In this document: positions 8,425-16,834 of the stretch, piece by piece | Position numbering within the stretch: the first letter of the stretch is position 1 | How the letters are laid out: each line of letters opens with the position of its first letter | Source of the DNA: Pseudomonas deceptionensis | GTDB taxonomy: Bacteria; Pseudomonadota; Gammaproteobacteria; Pseudomonadales; Pseudomonadaceae | DNA length: 64,000 bases | Direction of reading: 5' to 3' | Assembly: GCF_900106095.1 (NCBI RefSeq) | Contig: NZ_FNUD01000002.1 | Span: 1,571,501 to 1,635,500 of the forward strand | Position numbers and translations under genes: made by a program | Notes under the pieces: generated by a model | The model's database searches: none | Seen by the model: the letters and a program-made list of their open reading frames with translations, nothing else | Told to the model about the DNA's origin: nothing

Positions 8425-8526
8425 ACAAAAACCTCAAAGACACTTAAAGGACGGGTTCAAACATTAAGACTGCGCTTAATGCCCAACTGTTCGCCGTTAT
8501 ACTCGCCGCTCTGTTCTGGAGCCACC

Positions 8527-11046
8527 ATGATTTCTTTGCCGATTGATGAAGTTTTACCTGCGCTGCGTCTGGCTTTGGCCGAACGCCACGAAGCCGTCCT
8601 TGAAGCACCGCCCGGCGCCGGTAAAACCACCCGTGTGCCGCTGGCCCTGCTCAACGAGCCGTGGCTCGCCGGTCAGAAGATCCTTATGCTCGAACCCCGG
8701 CGTCTCGCTGCCCGTGCGGCGGCAGAGCGTTTGGCCAGTGAACTGGGTGAAAAAGTCGGCGAAACCGTAGGCTATCGGATTCGGCTGGACAGCAAAGTGG
8801 GCCCCAATACCCGCATTGAAGTGGTGACCGAAGGCATCCTTACCCGTCGCTTGCAGCACGACCCGGCGCTGGAAGGCGTGGGCTTGCTGATTTTTGACGA
8901 GTTCCATGAGCGTAGTCTGGATGCCGATCTGGCGTTGGCCTTGAGCCTCAATGGCCGAGAGCTGTTTCGTGACGAGCAACCGCTGAAAATCCTGCTGATG
9001 TCCGCCACCCTTGAAGGCGAGCGACTGTCCAGCGTGCTCGATGATGCGCCGATCCTGCGCAGCGAAGGGCGCATGTACCCGGTTGCCATGCGTTGGGGGC
9101 GGCCATTTGTGCCCGGTGAGTTTATCGAGCCGCGGGTTGTGCAGACTGTCCTCGATGCCATCAGCGATGAAAGCGGTAGCCTGCTGGTGTTCTTGCCCGG
9201 GCAGGCGGAGATTCGCCGGGTCAATCAGCAACTGGCTGACGCCCTGGGCTCGCGCAGCGATATTTTGCTGTGCCCGTTGCATGGCGAACTGGACCTGGCG
9301 GCCCAGCGTGCGGCTATCGAGCCTGCGCCCGTGGGCCTGCGCAAAGTGGTGCTGGCGACCAACATTGCCGAGACCAGCCTGACCATCGACGGTGTGCGAG
9401 TGGTGATTGACGCCGGGCTGGCACGGGTGCCGCGTTTTGACCCGGGTAGCGGCATGACCCGTCTCGACACCCAGCGCATCTCCCGTGCCAGCGCCACCCA
9501 GCGCGCCGGTCGGGCCGGGCGGCTGGAGCCCGGTGTGTGTTACCGGTTGTGGTCCGAAGACCAGCACGCGCAGCTGGCGGCTTATGGCAGCGCGGAAATC
9601 CTCCAGGCCGATCTGGCCGGTGTGGCGCTGCAACTGGCCCGCTGGGGCGTAACGCCGGAGCAACTGATCTGGCTCGACGCTCCGCCCGGCGCAAGTTATG
9701 CACAGGCCCGGCAATTGCTTGAGCGCCTGGGGGCCTTGCACGGGCAAACGCTCACCCCTCACGGCGAAGCCATGGCCGAATTGCCGGCGCATCCGCGTAT
9801 CGCCCATCTGCTGATCCGCGGGCACGACCTGGGCCTGGCCGACATGGCGTGCGACGTGGCGGCGCTGTTGGGTGAGCGTGACATCCTGCGCGGTGCCGGG
9901 GCGGATGTGCACAGCCGTTTGGCCTTGCTTTCGGGCGAAAGTCGCGCAGCCCGGGGCGGGCAGGGTGGTGTGCAGCGCGCCAAACAACTGGCCCGGCAAT
10001 ATCGGGGCTATTTGCGCGGCAAGGCCACGCAACCGGTCACCGACCCCGATCACCCGCGCTGGCTGGGCTGCTTGCTGGCGCTGGCCTACCCCGACCGCAT
10101 CGCTCAGCAACGCAAGCCCGGCGGTGCGGAGTATCGGCTGGCCAATGGCCGGGCCGCGCTCTTTAGCGAGGTTGATGGCTTGATGAAACAGCCCTGGCTG
10201 GTCATTGCTGACCTAGGCAGCCGTCAGGGGCAGCGTGAAGAACGGATCTACCTGGCTGCCGAATTCGATCCCGCGTTGCTGGACGGTGTGTTGAGTGAAC
10301 AGGTCCGCGTTGTGGATCAACTGGATTGGGATGAACGCGAAGGCGTGTTGCGTGCCGAGCGCCAGCGCAAGGTGGGCGAACTGGTGCTCAGCCGTGAGCC
10401 ATTGACCGGGCTGGACGAAGCGGCGCGTACGCAAGCGCTGATCAATCTGGTGCGGCGCAAGGGGCTGGAGCTGCTGCCGTGGACACCCGAACTGCGTCAA
10501 TGGCAGGCGCGGGTGGGATTGTTGCGTCAGCTTGATTTGCAGGCCCAGGGCCAAAGCGAATGGCCGGACGTCAGCGATGCTGCGTTGCTGGCCGGGCTTG
10601 AGGAATGGCTGGCGCCATACCTGGGGCGCGTCTCTCGGCTGAGCCATTTTGCCAACCTCGACTTGTCGAGCATTGTGCATAACGTGTTGAAATGGCCGCT
10701 GCCCCAGCGTCTCGACGAACTGGCCCCGCATCACATCAAGGTGCCGTCGGGCTCATCGGTACGTCTGGACTACAGCGAGCACCCGCCGATTCTGGCGGTG
10801 CGATTGCAAGAACTGTTTGGCCTGGCGGATACCCCGCGCATCGCGGGCGGGCGGCAAGTGGTCAAGCTGCACCTGTTGTCGCCGGCAAGGCGCCCGGTGC
10901 AAGTGACACAAGATCTGGCCAACTTCTGGCGCAGCACCTACGCCGAAGTGAAAAAAGACCTCAAGGGGCGCTACCCCAAGCATTACTGGCCCGATGATCC
11001 GCTGGTGGCCGAAGCCACGGCCCGGATCAAGCCGCGCAAGGTGTAG
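8527..11046 (+). CDS. hrpB: ATP-dependent helicase HrpB
   Basis: An 839-residue DEAH-family RNA helicase. Walker A is APPGAGKTT at residues 27-35, the DEFH box lies near residue 125 (FDEFHERSLDADLAL), motif III is LLMSATLEG near residue 160 and motif VI is QRAGRAGR near residue 325. The HrpB-specific C-terminal domain follows to the end (LDYSEHPPILAVRLQELFG near residue 745). Length matches the family (about 820-840). I start at the ATG at 8527, preceded by GGAG with good spacing; the frame stays open far upstream but that part is antisense to the lipoprotein gene. The physiological RNA target is not established in Pseudomonas. Confidence 0.95.
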   Translation: MISLPIDEVLPALRLALAERHEAVLEAPPGAGKTTRVPLALLNEPWLAGQKILMLEPRRLAARAAAERLASELGEKVGETVGYRIRLDSKVGPNTRIEVVTEGILTRRLQHDPALEGVGLLIFDEFHERSLDADLALALSLNGRELFRDEQPLKILLMSATLEGERLSSVLDDAPILRSEGRMYPVAMRWGRPFVPGEFIEPRVVQTVLDAISDESGSLLVFLPGQAEIRRVNQQLADALGSRSDILLCPLHGELDLAAQRAAIEPAPVGLRKVVLATNIAETSLTIDGVRVVIDAGLARVPRFDPGSGMTRLDTQRISRASATQRAGRAGRLEPGVCYRLWSEDQHAQLAAYGSAEILQADLAGVALQLARWGVTPEQLIWLDAPPGASYAQARQLLERLGALHGQTLTPHGEAMAELPAHPRIAHLLIRGHDLGLADMACDVAALLGERDILRGAGADVHSRLALLSGESRAARGGQGGVQRAKQLARQYRGYLRGKATQPVTDPDHPRWLGCLLALAYPDRIAQQRKPGGAEYRLANGRAALFSEVDGLMKQPWLVIADLGSRQGQREERIYLAAEFDPALLDGVLSEQVRVVDQLDWDEREGVLRAERQRKVGELVLSREPLTGLDEAARTQALINLVRRKGLELLPWTPELRQWQARVGLLRQLDLQAQGQSEWPDVSDAALLAGLEEWLAPYLGRVSRLSHFANLDLSSIVHNVLKWPLPQRLDELAPHHIKVPSGSSVRLDYSEHPPILAVRLQELFGLADTPRIAGGRQVVKLHLLSPARRPVQVTQDLANFWRSTYAEVKKDLKGRYPKHYWPDDPLVAEATARIKPRKV

Positions 11047-11057
11047 GGCAAAAACCC

Positions 11058-11203
11058 GTAGCCGCTGCCGAAGGAGCGAGGCTGCGTGCGGCGGCGAAGC
11101 CGTCGTAAAACCAGGCGGCGCGGTGTTTCAGTGAGATCGCGCATTCAGGTTTTACGATCGCTTCGCAATCGGACGCAGCCTCGCTGCGCTCCTCAGCGGC
11201 TAC
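11058..11203. repeat. REP-type long inverted repeat (GTAGCCGCTG family)
   Basis: GTAGCCGCTGCCGAAGGAGCGAGGCTGCG at the left and CGCAGCCTCGCTGCGCTCCTCAGCGGCTAC at the right form the outer stem. A second inner pair lies around GGCGAAGCCGTCGTAAAACC and GGTTTTACGATCGCTTCGC. It is the closest relative of the 2301-2447 element and separates hrpB from the convergent aldehyde dehydrogenase gene. Confidence 0.85.
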
Positions 11204-11228
11204 AGTTCCAGGTCCGGGTATCAGCGCT

Positions 11229-12674
11229 TCAAGACCCGACGTAGCTGGTTTTGACCACGGTGTAGAACTCCTGCGCGTAACGGCCCTGCTCGCGGGAGCC
11301 ATAGGACGAACCTTTACGCCCGCCGAATGGCACGTGGTAATCGACGCCTGCGGTAGGCAGGTTGACCATCACCATTCCGGCCTGGGAGTGGCGCTTGAAG
11401 TGATTGGCGTATTTGAGCGAGGTCGTGGCGATACCCGCCGACAGCCCGAATTCGGTGTCATTGGCCATGGCCAGGGCTGCTTCGTAGTCTGCAACCTTGA
11501 TGATATTGGCTACCGGGCCGAAGACTTCTTCGCGGCTGATGCGCATGTTGGCGGTGCTGTCGGCAAACAGCGCGGGGGCGAGGAAATAACCCTCGGTGTC
11601 GCACGTCACCAGGTTGCCGCCGGTCACCAGTCGAGCGCCTTCGTTCCGGGCAATGTCGATGTAGCCAAGGTCCTGGTCGAGCTGAGCGCGGGACACGACC
11701 GGGCCGATATCGATCCCCGCCTGCAAGGCGTGGCCGACCTTGATCGAACGCATGCGCTCGGCCATGGCTTCGACGAACTTGTCGTGAATGCCTGCGGTGA
11801 CAATCAGGCGACTTGAGGCGGTGCACCGCTGGCCCGTGGAGTAGAACGCGCTCTGTACCGCCAGCTCGACCGCTTGCTTGAGATCGGCATCGTCGAGGAT
11901 GACCTGCGGGTTCTTGCCGCCCATTTCCAGCTGGACTTTGGCCTGGCGTGACACGCAGTTGATCGCGATCTGGCGTCCGACACCCACCGAGCCGGTAAAG
12001 CTGACACCGTCCACTTTCGGGCTATTGACGATGGCTTCACCGACCACGCGGCCACTGCCCATCACCAGGTTGAACACGCCCGCCGGGAAGCCGGCGCGGG
12101 AGATGATTTCGGCCAGAGCCCAGGCGCAGCCCGGTACCAGATCGGCAGGCTTGAAGACCACGCAGTTGCCATAGGCCAGGGCCGGGGCAATCTTCCAGGC
12201 CGGGATGGCAATGGGGAAGTTCCAGGGGGTGATCAGCCCCACCACACCCAGGGCTTCACGGGTGACTTCTACGTGTACGCCCGGGCGGACCGAGGGCAGG
12301 TAATCACCCGACAGGCGCAGGCATTCACCGGCGAAAAACTTGAAGATATTACCGGCACGGCTCACTTCACCGATCGCTTCAGGCAGGGTCTTGCCTTCTT
12401 CGCGTGCCAGCAGGGTGCCCAGTTCATCCTTGCGGGCGAGGATTTCGCTGCCGACCTTGTCCAGCGCATCGCAACGGGCCTGAATACCCGAAGTCGACCA
12501 TGCCGGGAACGCTGCCCGAGCCGCATCAATCGCAGCCTGGACCTGGGCGACATCCGCCTGGGCGTATTCACCGATCACGTCGGACAGGTCCGAGGGGTTG
12601 ATGTTTGAGCTGTAACCTGTGGCTGCGACCCACTCGCCGCCAATGAAATTGTTGAAACGCTTTGAATCAGTCAT
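11229..12674 (-). CDS. NAD(P)-dependent aldehyde dehydrogenase
   Basis: A 481-residue aldehyde dehydrogenase that oxidises an aldehyde or semialdehyde to the acid. The Rossmann and active-site motifs are intact: TPWNFPIAIPAWKIAPAL near residues 145-162, FTGSVGVGR, the general base Glu in QLEMGGKNPQ, and the nucleophile Cys in STGQRCTASSR. The protein reads most like the alpha-ketoglutarate semialdehyde and related semialdehyde dehydrogenases, but I cannot fix the substrate. I start at 12674, where GGAG lies 7 bases upstream, rather than five codons earlier. Immediately upstream is the stub of an aminotransferase gene, and an aminotransferase-dehydrogenase pair is a common way to turn an omega-amino compound into an acid, so the original pathway was probably of that kind. 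Confidence 0.92.
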   Translation of the reverse strand: MTDSKRFNNFIGGEWVAATGYSSNINPSDLSDVIGEYAQADVAQVQAAIDAARAAFPAWSTSGIQARCDALDKVGSEILARKDELGTLLAREEGKTLPEAIGEVSRAGNIFKFFAGECLRLSGDYLPSVRPGVHVEVTREALGVVGLITPWNFPIAIPAWKIAPALAYGNCVVFKPADLVPGCAWALAEIISRAGFPAGVFNLVMGSGRVVGEAIVNSPKVDGVSFTGSVGVGRQIAINCVSRQAKVQLEMGGKNPQVILDDADLKQAVELAVQSAFYSTGQRCTASSRLIVTAGIHDKFVEAMAERMRSIKVGHALQAGIDIGPVVSRAQLDQDLGYIDIARNEGARLVTGGNLVTCDTEGYFLAPALFADSTANMRISREEVFGPVANIIKVADYEAALAMANDTEFGLSAGIATTSLKYANHFKRHSQAGMVMVNLPTAGVDYHVPFGGRKGSSYGSREQGRYAQEFYTVVKTSYVGS

Positions 12675-12799
12675 GAGATTGCTCCACATACGGGTTCGCC
12701 AAGGCTCATGCCGACAATGTCGAGCTCCTTGGTGCGCATGGCAATTGCCATGCTGGGGGAAGAGGAGATCTGTTTAACGCGTTGACTTTCGAAGTCCAT
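12671..12799 (-). pseudogene. Remnant of a class I/II aminotransferase gene (N-terminal stub)
   Basis: The 42 codons starting at 12799 read RVKQISSSPSMAIAMRTKEL then DIVGMSLGEP, which is the N-terminal signature of PLP-dependent aspartate-type aminotransferases (usual form: xRVxxxxPSxTxAxxxxAxELKxxGxDVIxLxxGEPDFxTP). Between KEL and DIVG about five residues are missing relative to the family, and after GEP the frame runs directly into the ribosome site and start of the aldehyde dehydrogenase gene. I infer that almost the whole aminotransferase gene (over 1 kb) has been deleted, leaving its start and a fusion junction near 12691. The stub is unlikely to have a function. Confidence 0.65.
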
Positions 12800-12853
12800 G
12801 AAAATACCCGTCTTCTGTGGAGGTTCGTAGAGAAGCATTAAGCGTTTTTTGTA

Positions 12854-12873
12854 GTTGTATGACGTAGTATGAC
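12854..12873. promoter_or_regulatory. Tandem 10-bp direct repeat upstream of the aminotransferase stub
   Basis: GTTGTATGAC at 12854-12863 is followed directly by GTAGTATGAC at 12864-12873, one mismatch in ten and one helical turn apart. On the minus strand a possible -35 (TTGCGC) lies about 17 bases before a CATACT element that is part of the repeat. This looks like a regulator site over the old promoter of the aminotransferase-dehydrogenase unit. Confidence 0.4.
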
Positions 12874-12965
12874 TTAAATAAAAAGCAGGCGCAATTGAGC
12901 GGGCAGGCCGAAACGAGGGGGAAAAACAGGCTTCTTCGGGGGGATGGGAGGCGTCAGAATTGAGG

Positions 12966-13289
12966 TCATTCAGGGGCGTTTTTCGGTGTTGCCCGGGCAA
13001 GTGCCTGCACGGTCTGGTTCAGCGACAGCAGCATCGGTTGAACACATGCCAGCAACACCGTGCCGGCTTCAGTGAGCGTCACTTCTGTGCCGCGCCGCTC
13101 AAAGAGCTCAAGGCCCAGGCTGTTCTCCAGGTTCCGGACTTGCTTGCTGACGGCACTTTGCGTGACCGCCAGCACGCGGCTCGCCTTGGTAAAGCTTTTT
13201 TGGCGAGCCACGGCTTCAAAAAACCAGAGTGCATGCAGTGGCACCAGCGATGGGGTTGGCAATTCAGCGTCCTTGTTCAATCCAGTCAT
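12966..13289 (-). CDS. LysR-type DNA-binding protein lacking an effector domain
   Basis: A 107-residue protein. Residues 17-80 are a standard LysR winged helix-turn-helix (LHALWFFEAVARQKSFTKAS, QSAVSKQVRNLENSLGLELFERRG, LTEAGTVLL) followed by the start of the linker helix (LLSLNQTVQALARA). It then stops, whereas LysR proteins normally run to about 300 residues with a substrate-binding domain. The DNA after the stop codon shows no effector-domain coding in any frame. It therefore is either a deletion product, like the aminotransferase stub just downstream, or a working HTH-only regulator. The MFS gene lies 21 bases upstream on the same strand. Confidence 0.75.
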   Translation of the reverse strand: MTGLNKDAELPTPSLVPLHALWFFEAVARQKSFTKASRVLAVTQSAVSKQVRNLENSLGLELFERRGTEVTLTEAGTVLLACVQPMLLSLNQTVQALARATPKNAPE

Positions 13290-13310
13290 GGTCCATGCCC
13301 TCTGCGGGTG

Positions 13311-14636
13311 TTACTTGTTGACCTTGATCCCTTTGAAACACAGCAGCAGCAACAAGCCTGCGAGCAACTCAAAGGCTGCGACCAGATACAGGCCTGCGGC
13401 CAGGCTGCCGGTGAGGGTTTTCAGCCAGCCGATCATGTAAGGCGCAACAAAGCCTGCGAGGTTGCCGATGCAGTTGATCAAGGCGATACCGCCCGCGGCG
13501 GCGGTGCCGGCCAGAAATGCGCCGGGGATCGACCAGAACACGGGGAAGGCGGCGAGGATGCCCATGGCCGCAACCGTCAGGGCGATCAGTGCCATCACGG
13601 CGTTGCCGATAAACAGGCCGGTGCAGATCAGCCCCAGGCCGGCGATCAGGGCAGCCATCGCGCAGTGAAGTCGGCGCTCGGCCGTTTTGTCAGAGTGAAA
13701 GCCGTTCCACAGCATGGCCACAGTGCCCAGTATGAAAGGGATTGAGGCCAGCAGCCCGATGTTCATGGTGTCTGTGACGCCCAGCGACTGAATGACAGAC
13801 GGGGTCCAGAACGCAATGGTCGCGTTGCCACTGACCAGGCAAAAGTACACCAGCGCGCATAACCATAGCTTGGGGTAACGAATCAGTGAGCGCAGGTCGC
13901 TGTGTTTGCCCGGCAACTTGTCTTCGCGTGCAATCGTGTCGCTGACCATCTTGCGCTGTTCGGGGCTCAGCCACTTGGCATTGGCCGGTTTTTCCGGGAG
14001 ATAGCGCAGCACCAGGAAGCCTGCGATCACCGAGGGGATACCTTCGAGGATGAACAGCCATTGCCAGTTGGCCAGGCTGCCGACCCCGACCATGCGGCTC
14101 ATGATGAACCCGGCCAGCGGGCCGCCGATCACGCCGGCAATCGCGAAGGAGGTCATGAACATGCCATTGATCTTTGCCCGCTGCGCCGCCGGGAACCAGT
14201 AGGTGAGGTACAGCACCACACCCGGGAAGAAGCCTGCTTCAAAGGCCCCCAGCAGAAACCGCAACACGTAGAACGACCAGGCGCTTTCGACGTAAGCCAT
14301 GGCGATGGACGTCAGGCCCCACATGATGGTGATGCGCGCCAGAGTGCGGCGGGCGCCGATTTTCTCCAGAAGCAGGTTGCTGGGCACTTCAAAGAAGAAG
14401 TAACCGATAAAGAATATCCCGGCCCCCAGCCCGTAAACGGCTTCGCTGAAGCCCAGGTCCTGGAGCATGGACAGTTTGGCAAAGCCCACGTTGACCCGGT
14501 CGATCCAGGCCAGTACGAAGAGAAACACCAGAAACGGCAACAGGCGCCACGCGATCTTGCGGTAGACCATCGCCACGTCGTCTGCCATCGGCGCGTGGTC
14601 CAGCTCCATGGTTGAACTTGGGTTGCTTCGGTTCAT
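13311..14636 (-). CDS. MFS transporter, anion:cation symporter family
   Basis: A 441-residue secondary transporter with twelve predicted membrane segments and the ACS-family hallmarks AWIDRVNVGFAKL in helix 1, the loop motif KIGARRTLARI between helices 2 and 3, and EAGFFPGVVLYLTYWFP in helix 4. Members take up carboxylates such as tartrate, phthalate or hexuronates, so an organic acid or amide substrate is likely. I start at the ATG at 14636, which has GAG seven bases before it; twelve further in-frame codons upstream are possible. It lies in a minus-strand cluster with GntR, DUF2848 and amidase genes, which suggests it imports the compound they degrade. Confidence 0.9.
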   Translation of the reverse strand: MNRSNPSSTMELDHAPMADDVAMVYRKIAWRLLPFLVFLFVLAWIDRVNVGFAKLSMLQDLGFSEAVYGLGAGIFFIGYFFFEVPSNLLLEKIGARRTLARITIMWGLTSIAMAYVESAWSFYVLRFLLGAFEAGFFPGVVLYLTYWFPAAQRAKINGMFMTSFAIAGVIGGPLAGFIMSRMVGVGSLANWQWLFILEGIPSVIAGFLVLRYLPEKPANAKWLSPEQRKMVSDTIAREDKLPGKHSDLRSLIRYPKLWLCALVYFCLVSGNATIAFWTPSVIQSLGVTDTMNIGLLASIPFILGTVAMLWNGFHSDKTAERRLHCAMAALIAGLGLICTGLFIGNAVMALIALTVAAMGILAAFPVFWSIPGAFLAGTAAAGGIALINCIGNLAGFVAPYMIGWLKTLTGSLAAGLYLVAAFELLAGLLLLLCFKGIKVNK

Positions 14637-14786
14637 AAGTTTTCTCGTCAATTCGTTGCGCAACAGAGCGCGCAAGCCGATTGGCAGGCGAGTGGGGGCG
14701 CACGATGGTCCGCCGTGTCATTTTTTGTCGGTTCAGTCAGGTGAAGCAGGGCAGGTCGGGCCTGCCCTCAGGTCAGTGCCAGAGCA

Positions 14787-16127
14787 TCACGTGTGTTCTC
14801 GCAACAGGGCCTCGATAGCGCGAGACACTTGCAGCACGCGGGCGTCCTGCCCATGGAGGCCTGCAATCGACAGCCCTACCGGCAACTCGTCGCCGCGCTG
14901 GCACGGCAGGCTCAGGGCGCAGCCGTCAAGAAAGTTGATGACGCTGGTATTGCGCAACACCAAGCCATTGGTAGCGAAGAACGCGGCGTCTTGCGCCAGG
15001 TCTGCCAGCTTCGGCGCAACCACCGCAACACTGGGCAGCAGCCAGGCATCCGCATCGCCCAGACGCTCACGTGCCACGCTGATCAGGCGTTGGCGTTCGT
15101 TTCGCACGTCCAGGTAGTCGGCTGCACTGATGGCCGCGCCGCGACGAATGCGTTGAGCGACGCGCACGTCATAGCGGTGGCTGTCATCACCCTCAAGCCA
15201 CTGCCGATGGCCCTGCCAGGCTTCGGCAGCGGTCAGGCCGCCCGCCGCATTGATGCGCGACAGCTCGTGCAGTTCCGGAAAATCGAACCAGCGTATGCAG
15301 GCACCGGCCTTGGCGAGCAGGTTCAGGGAGCGTTCGAAGGCCGTTGCCACGTCGGCATCGAGCTGTTCGAGGACCAGGTCCCGGGTGACGGCCAGGCGCA
15401 GCCCGGCCAGCGGTGCGGCGCGGGTATCCAGCTGCTCGGCGCTGAGGATCTGGTCGAGCAGGATGCAGTCGGCGACGCTGCGTGTCAGTGCGCCTACCGA
15501 ATCCAGGCTGGCGGCCAGGGGGAAGGAACCGGCCATGGGGACGCGGCTGGCGCTGGGTTTGAAGCCGGTCAGGTTGCAAAACGCTGCCGGGATACGGATC
15601 GAGCCGCCGGTGTCGGTGCCGAGCCCGGCGACGGCCATGCCCAGTGCCACACTCACCGCTGCGCCGGAGCTCGAGCCGCCAGCGATACGGTCGGGCGCAC
15701 AAGGCGTCAGTGGCGTGCCGAAGTGGGGGTTCAGGCCCAGCCCGGAAAAGGCGAACTCGCTCATGTTGGTTCGGCCCAGCAAAATCGCGCCGGCCGCCCT
15801 CAGGCGCTCGACCACCAGCGCATCGTGGCGGGCGGGCGGTGCATCGGCCAGTAACCGGGAGCCTGCTGCAGTCACTTGCCCGTTCACGTCGAACAAATCC
15901 TTGATGGACACCGGCAACCCGGCCAGCGGCGAGGGTACATAGCCGCTGGCGCGTGCCAGATCGCTGGCCCGTGCCGCCAGCCGGGCGCTGTCGGCGTCAA
16001 CGCTGATATAGGCAACCCCGCCGGCTGCGCGGTGGGCTTCAATGCGGCTCAGCGCCTGGGTGACCAGCGCTTCACTGGTGGTACGGCCCTCAGCCAGTGC
16101 TTGGGCGAACTCGGCAATAGTGTTCAT
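14787..16127 (-). CDS. Amidase signature family hydrolase
   Basis: A 446-residue amidase that hydrolyses a carboxamide to acid and ammonia. The catalytic Ser-cisSer-Lys triad is visible: Lys in LPVSIKDLFD near residue 74, cis-Ser in AGGSSSGAAVSVALG near residue 155, and the nucleophile Ser in GTDTGGSIRIPAAF near residue 175. The length and overall motif set fit the signature family, close to aspartyl/glutamyl-tRNA amidotransferase A-like catabolic amidases. I use the ATG at 16127 because the longer frame runs into the end of the upstream gene. Only 7 bases separate the two genes, so they are almost certainly co-transcribed. Substrate unknown. Confidence 0.9.
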   Translation of the reverse strand: MNTIAEFAQALAEGRTTSEALVTQALSRIEAHRAAGGVAYISVDADSARLAARASDLARASGYVPSPLAGLPVSIKDLFDVNGQVTAAGSRLLADAPPARHDALVVERLRAAGAILLGRTNMSEFAFSGLGLNPHFGTPLTPCAPDRIAGGSSSGAAVSVALGMAVAGLGTDTGGSIRIPAAFCNLTGFKPSASRVPMAGSFPLAASLDSVGALTRSVADCILLDQILSAEQLDTRAAPLAGLRLAVTRDLVLEQLDADVATAFERSLNLLAKAGACIRWFDFPELHELSRINAAGGLTAAEAWQGHRQWLEGDDSHRYDVRVAQRIRRGAAISAADYLDVRNERQRLISVARERLGDADAWLLPSVAVVAPKLADLAQDAAFFATNGLVLRNTSVINFLDGCALSLPCQRGDELPVGLSIAGLHGQDARVLQVSRAIEALLREHT

Positions 16128-16134
16128 CGTGTGC

Positions 16135-16812
16135 TTACTCGGCGACAGGCAGTGGTTCGACACCGTACTGGTGACGCAGGCTGCGGTTGAGGACAGGGTC
16201 GAACAGTTCCATTTCAAAGGCTTCGCCATAACCCAGCTCGCCGATCACCGATTGCGTGCCGCAGAACATCGCAGTGTCCGCAGGCAGCGAGCCCTTGCTG
16301 TTGAGTTTTGCCAGCAGGGTGTCCGGGGCCAGCAGGTTGGTCACAGGGCCCTGTTGGTACAGCGCACGCACGCCGTCACGCACGCGCCAGGTGCGCATCA
16401 CCAGCTCATCCCAATGTTCCTGAACTTCGGTGTAGCGCCACACCTGCTGTGCAATGGGCTTGTCGCACATCTGCTTGGACACGGTGACGTCATAGCTTTC
16501 CACCTTGCGGTCGGTGTGATCCGAGCCCAGACCGATCAGCAACCCTTGCTCGCTGGGGATCAGCACGAACTCGGTCTCGCCGGATGAATCCTTGCCCGGT
16601 ACCTGAATGCTTTCGGCGTTGTTCAACAGGCTGGCCGAAACCCGGTAGAAGCACGGGATCTGAGTCGGGCGGCGCACGCCCAGCGCTTCGAGTTCAGCAA
16701 TATGGTGCTCCACTGCTTCGCTGTTGCGCCCCGCCCAGCCCGCGATGATCAGGTGTTTGATGCTGGCGTGGTGGTCGCCTTGGCCGACGACGTGGAAGGT
16801 CAATTGAGTCAT
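16135..16812 (-). CDS. DUF2848 domain protein
   Basis: A 225-residue protein with no signal peptide or membrane segment. The full length fits DUF2848 (motifs AGWAGRNSEAVEHHIAELEALGV, GSDHTDRKVESYDVTVSKQMCDKPI, FCGTQSVIGEL). The family has no established function. In many genomes it sits beside amidases and carboxylate transporters, as here, so a hydrolytic or isomerising step in degradation of a small carboxylate or amide is a reasonable inference. I start at 16812, with GAGAG seven bases upstream; the open frame extends 39 codons further but overlaps the GntR gene. It is the first structural gene after the GntR regulator. Confidence 0.85.
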   Translation of the reverse strand: MTQLTFHVVGQGDHHASIKHLIIAGWAGRNSEAVEHHIAELEALGVRRPTQIPCFYRVSASLLNNAESIQVPGKDSSGETEFVLIPSEQGLLIGLGSDHTDRKVESYDVTVSKQMCDKPIAQQVWRYTEVQEHWDELVMRTWRVRDGVRALYQQGPVTNLLAPDTLLAKLNSKGSLPADTAMFCGTQSVIGELGYGEAFEMELFDPVLNRSLRHQYGVEPLPVAE

Positions 16813-16834
16813 GGGAAGCTCTCGCGGTGAGTGA

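Noticed and set aside
8185..8526. In-frame upstream extension of hrpB by 114 codons
   Set aside because: It runs antisense to the lipoprotein gene, has no ribosome site and no HrpB homology; ATG 8527 has GGAG upstream and starts the conserved sequence.
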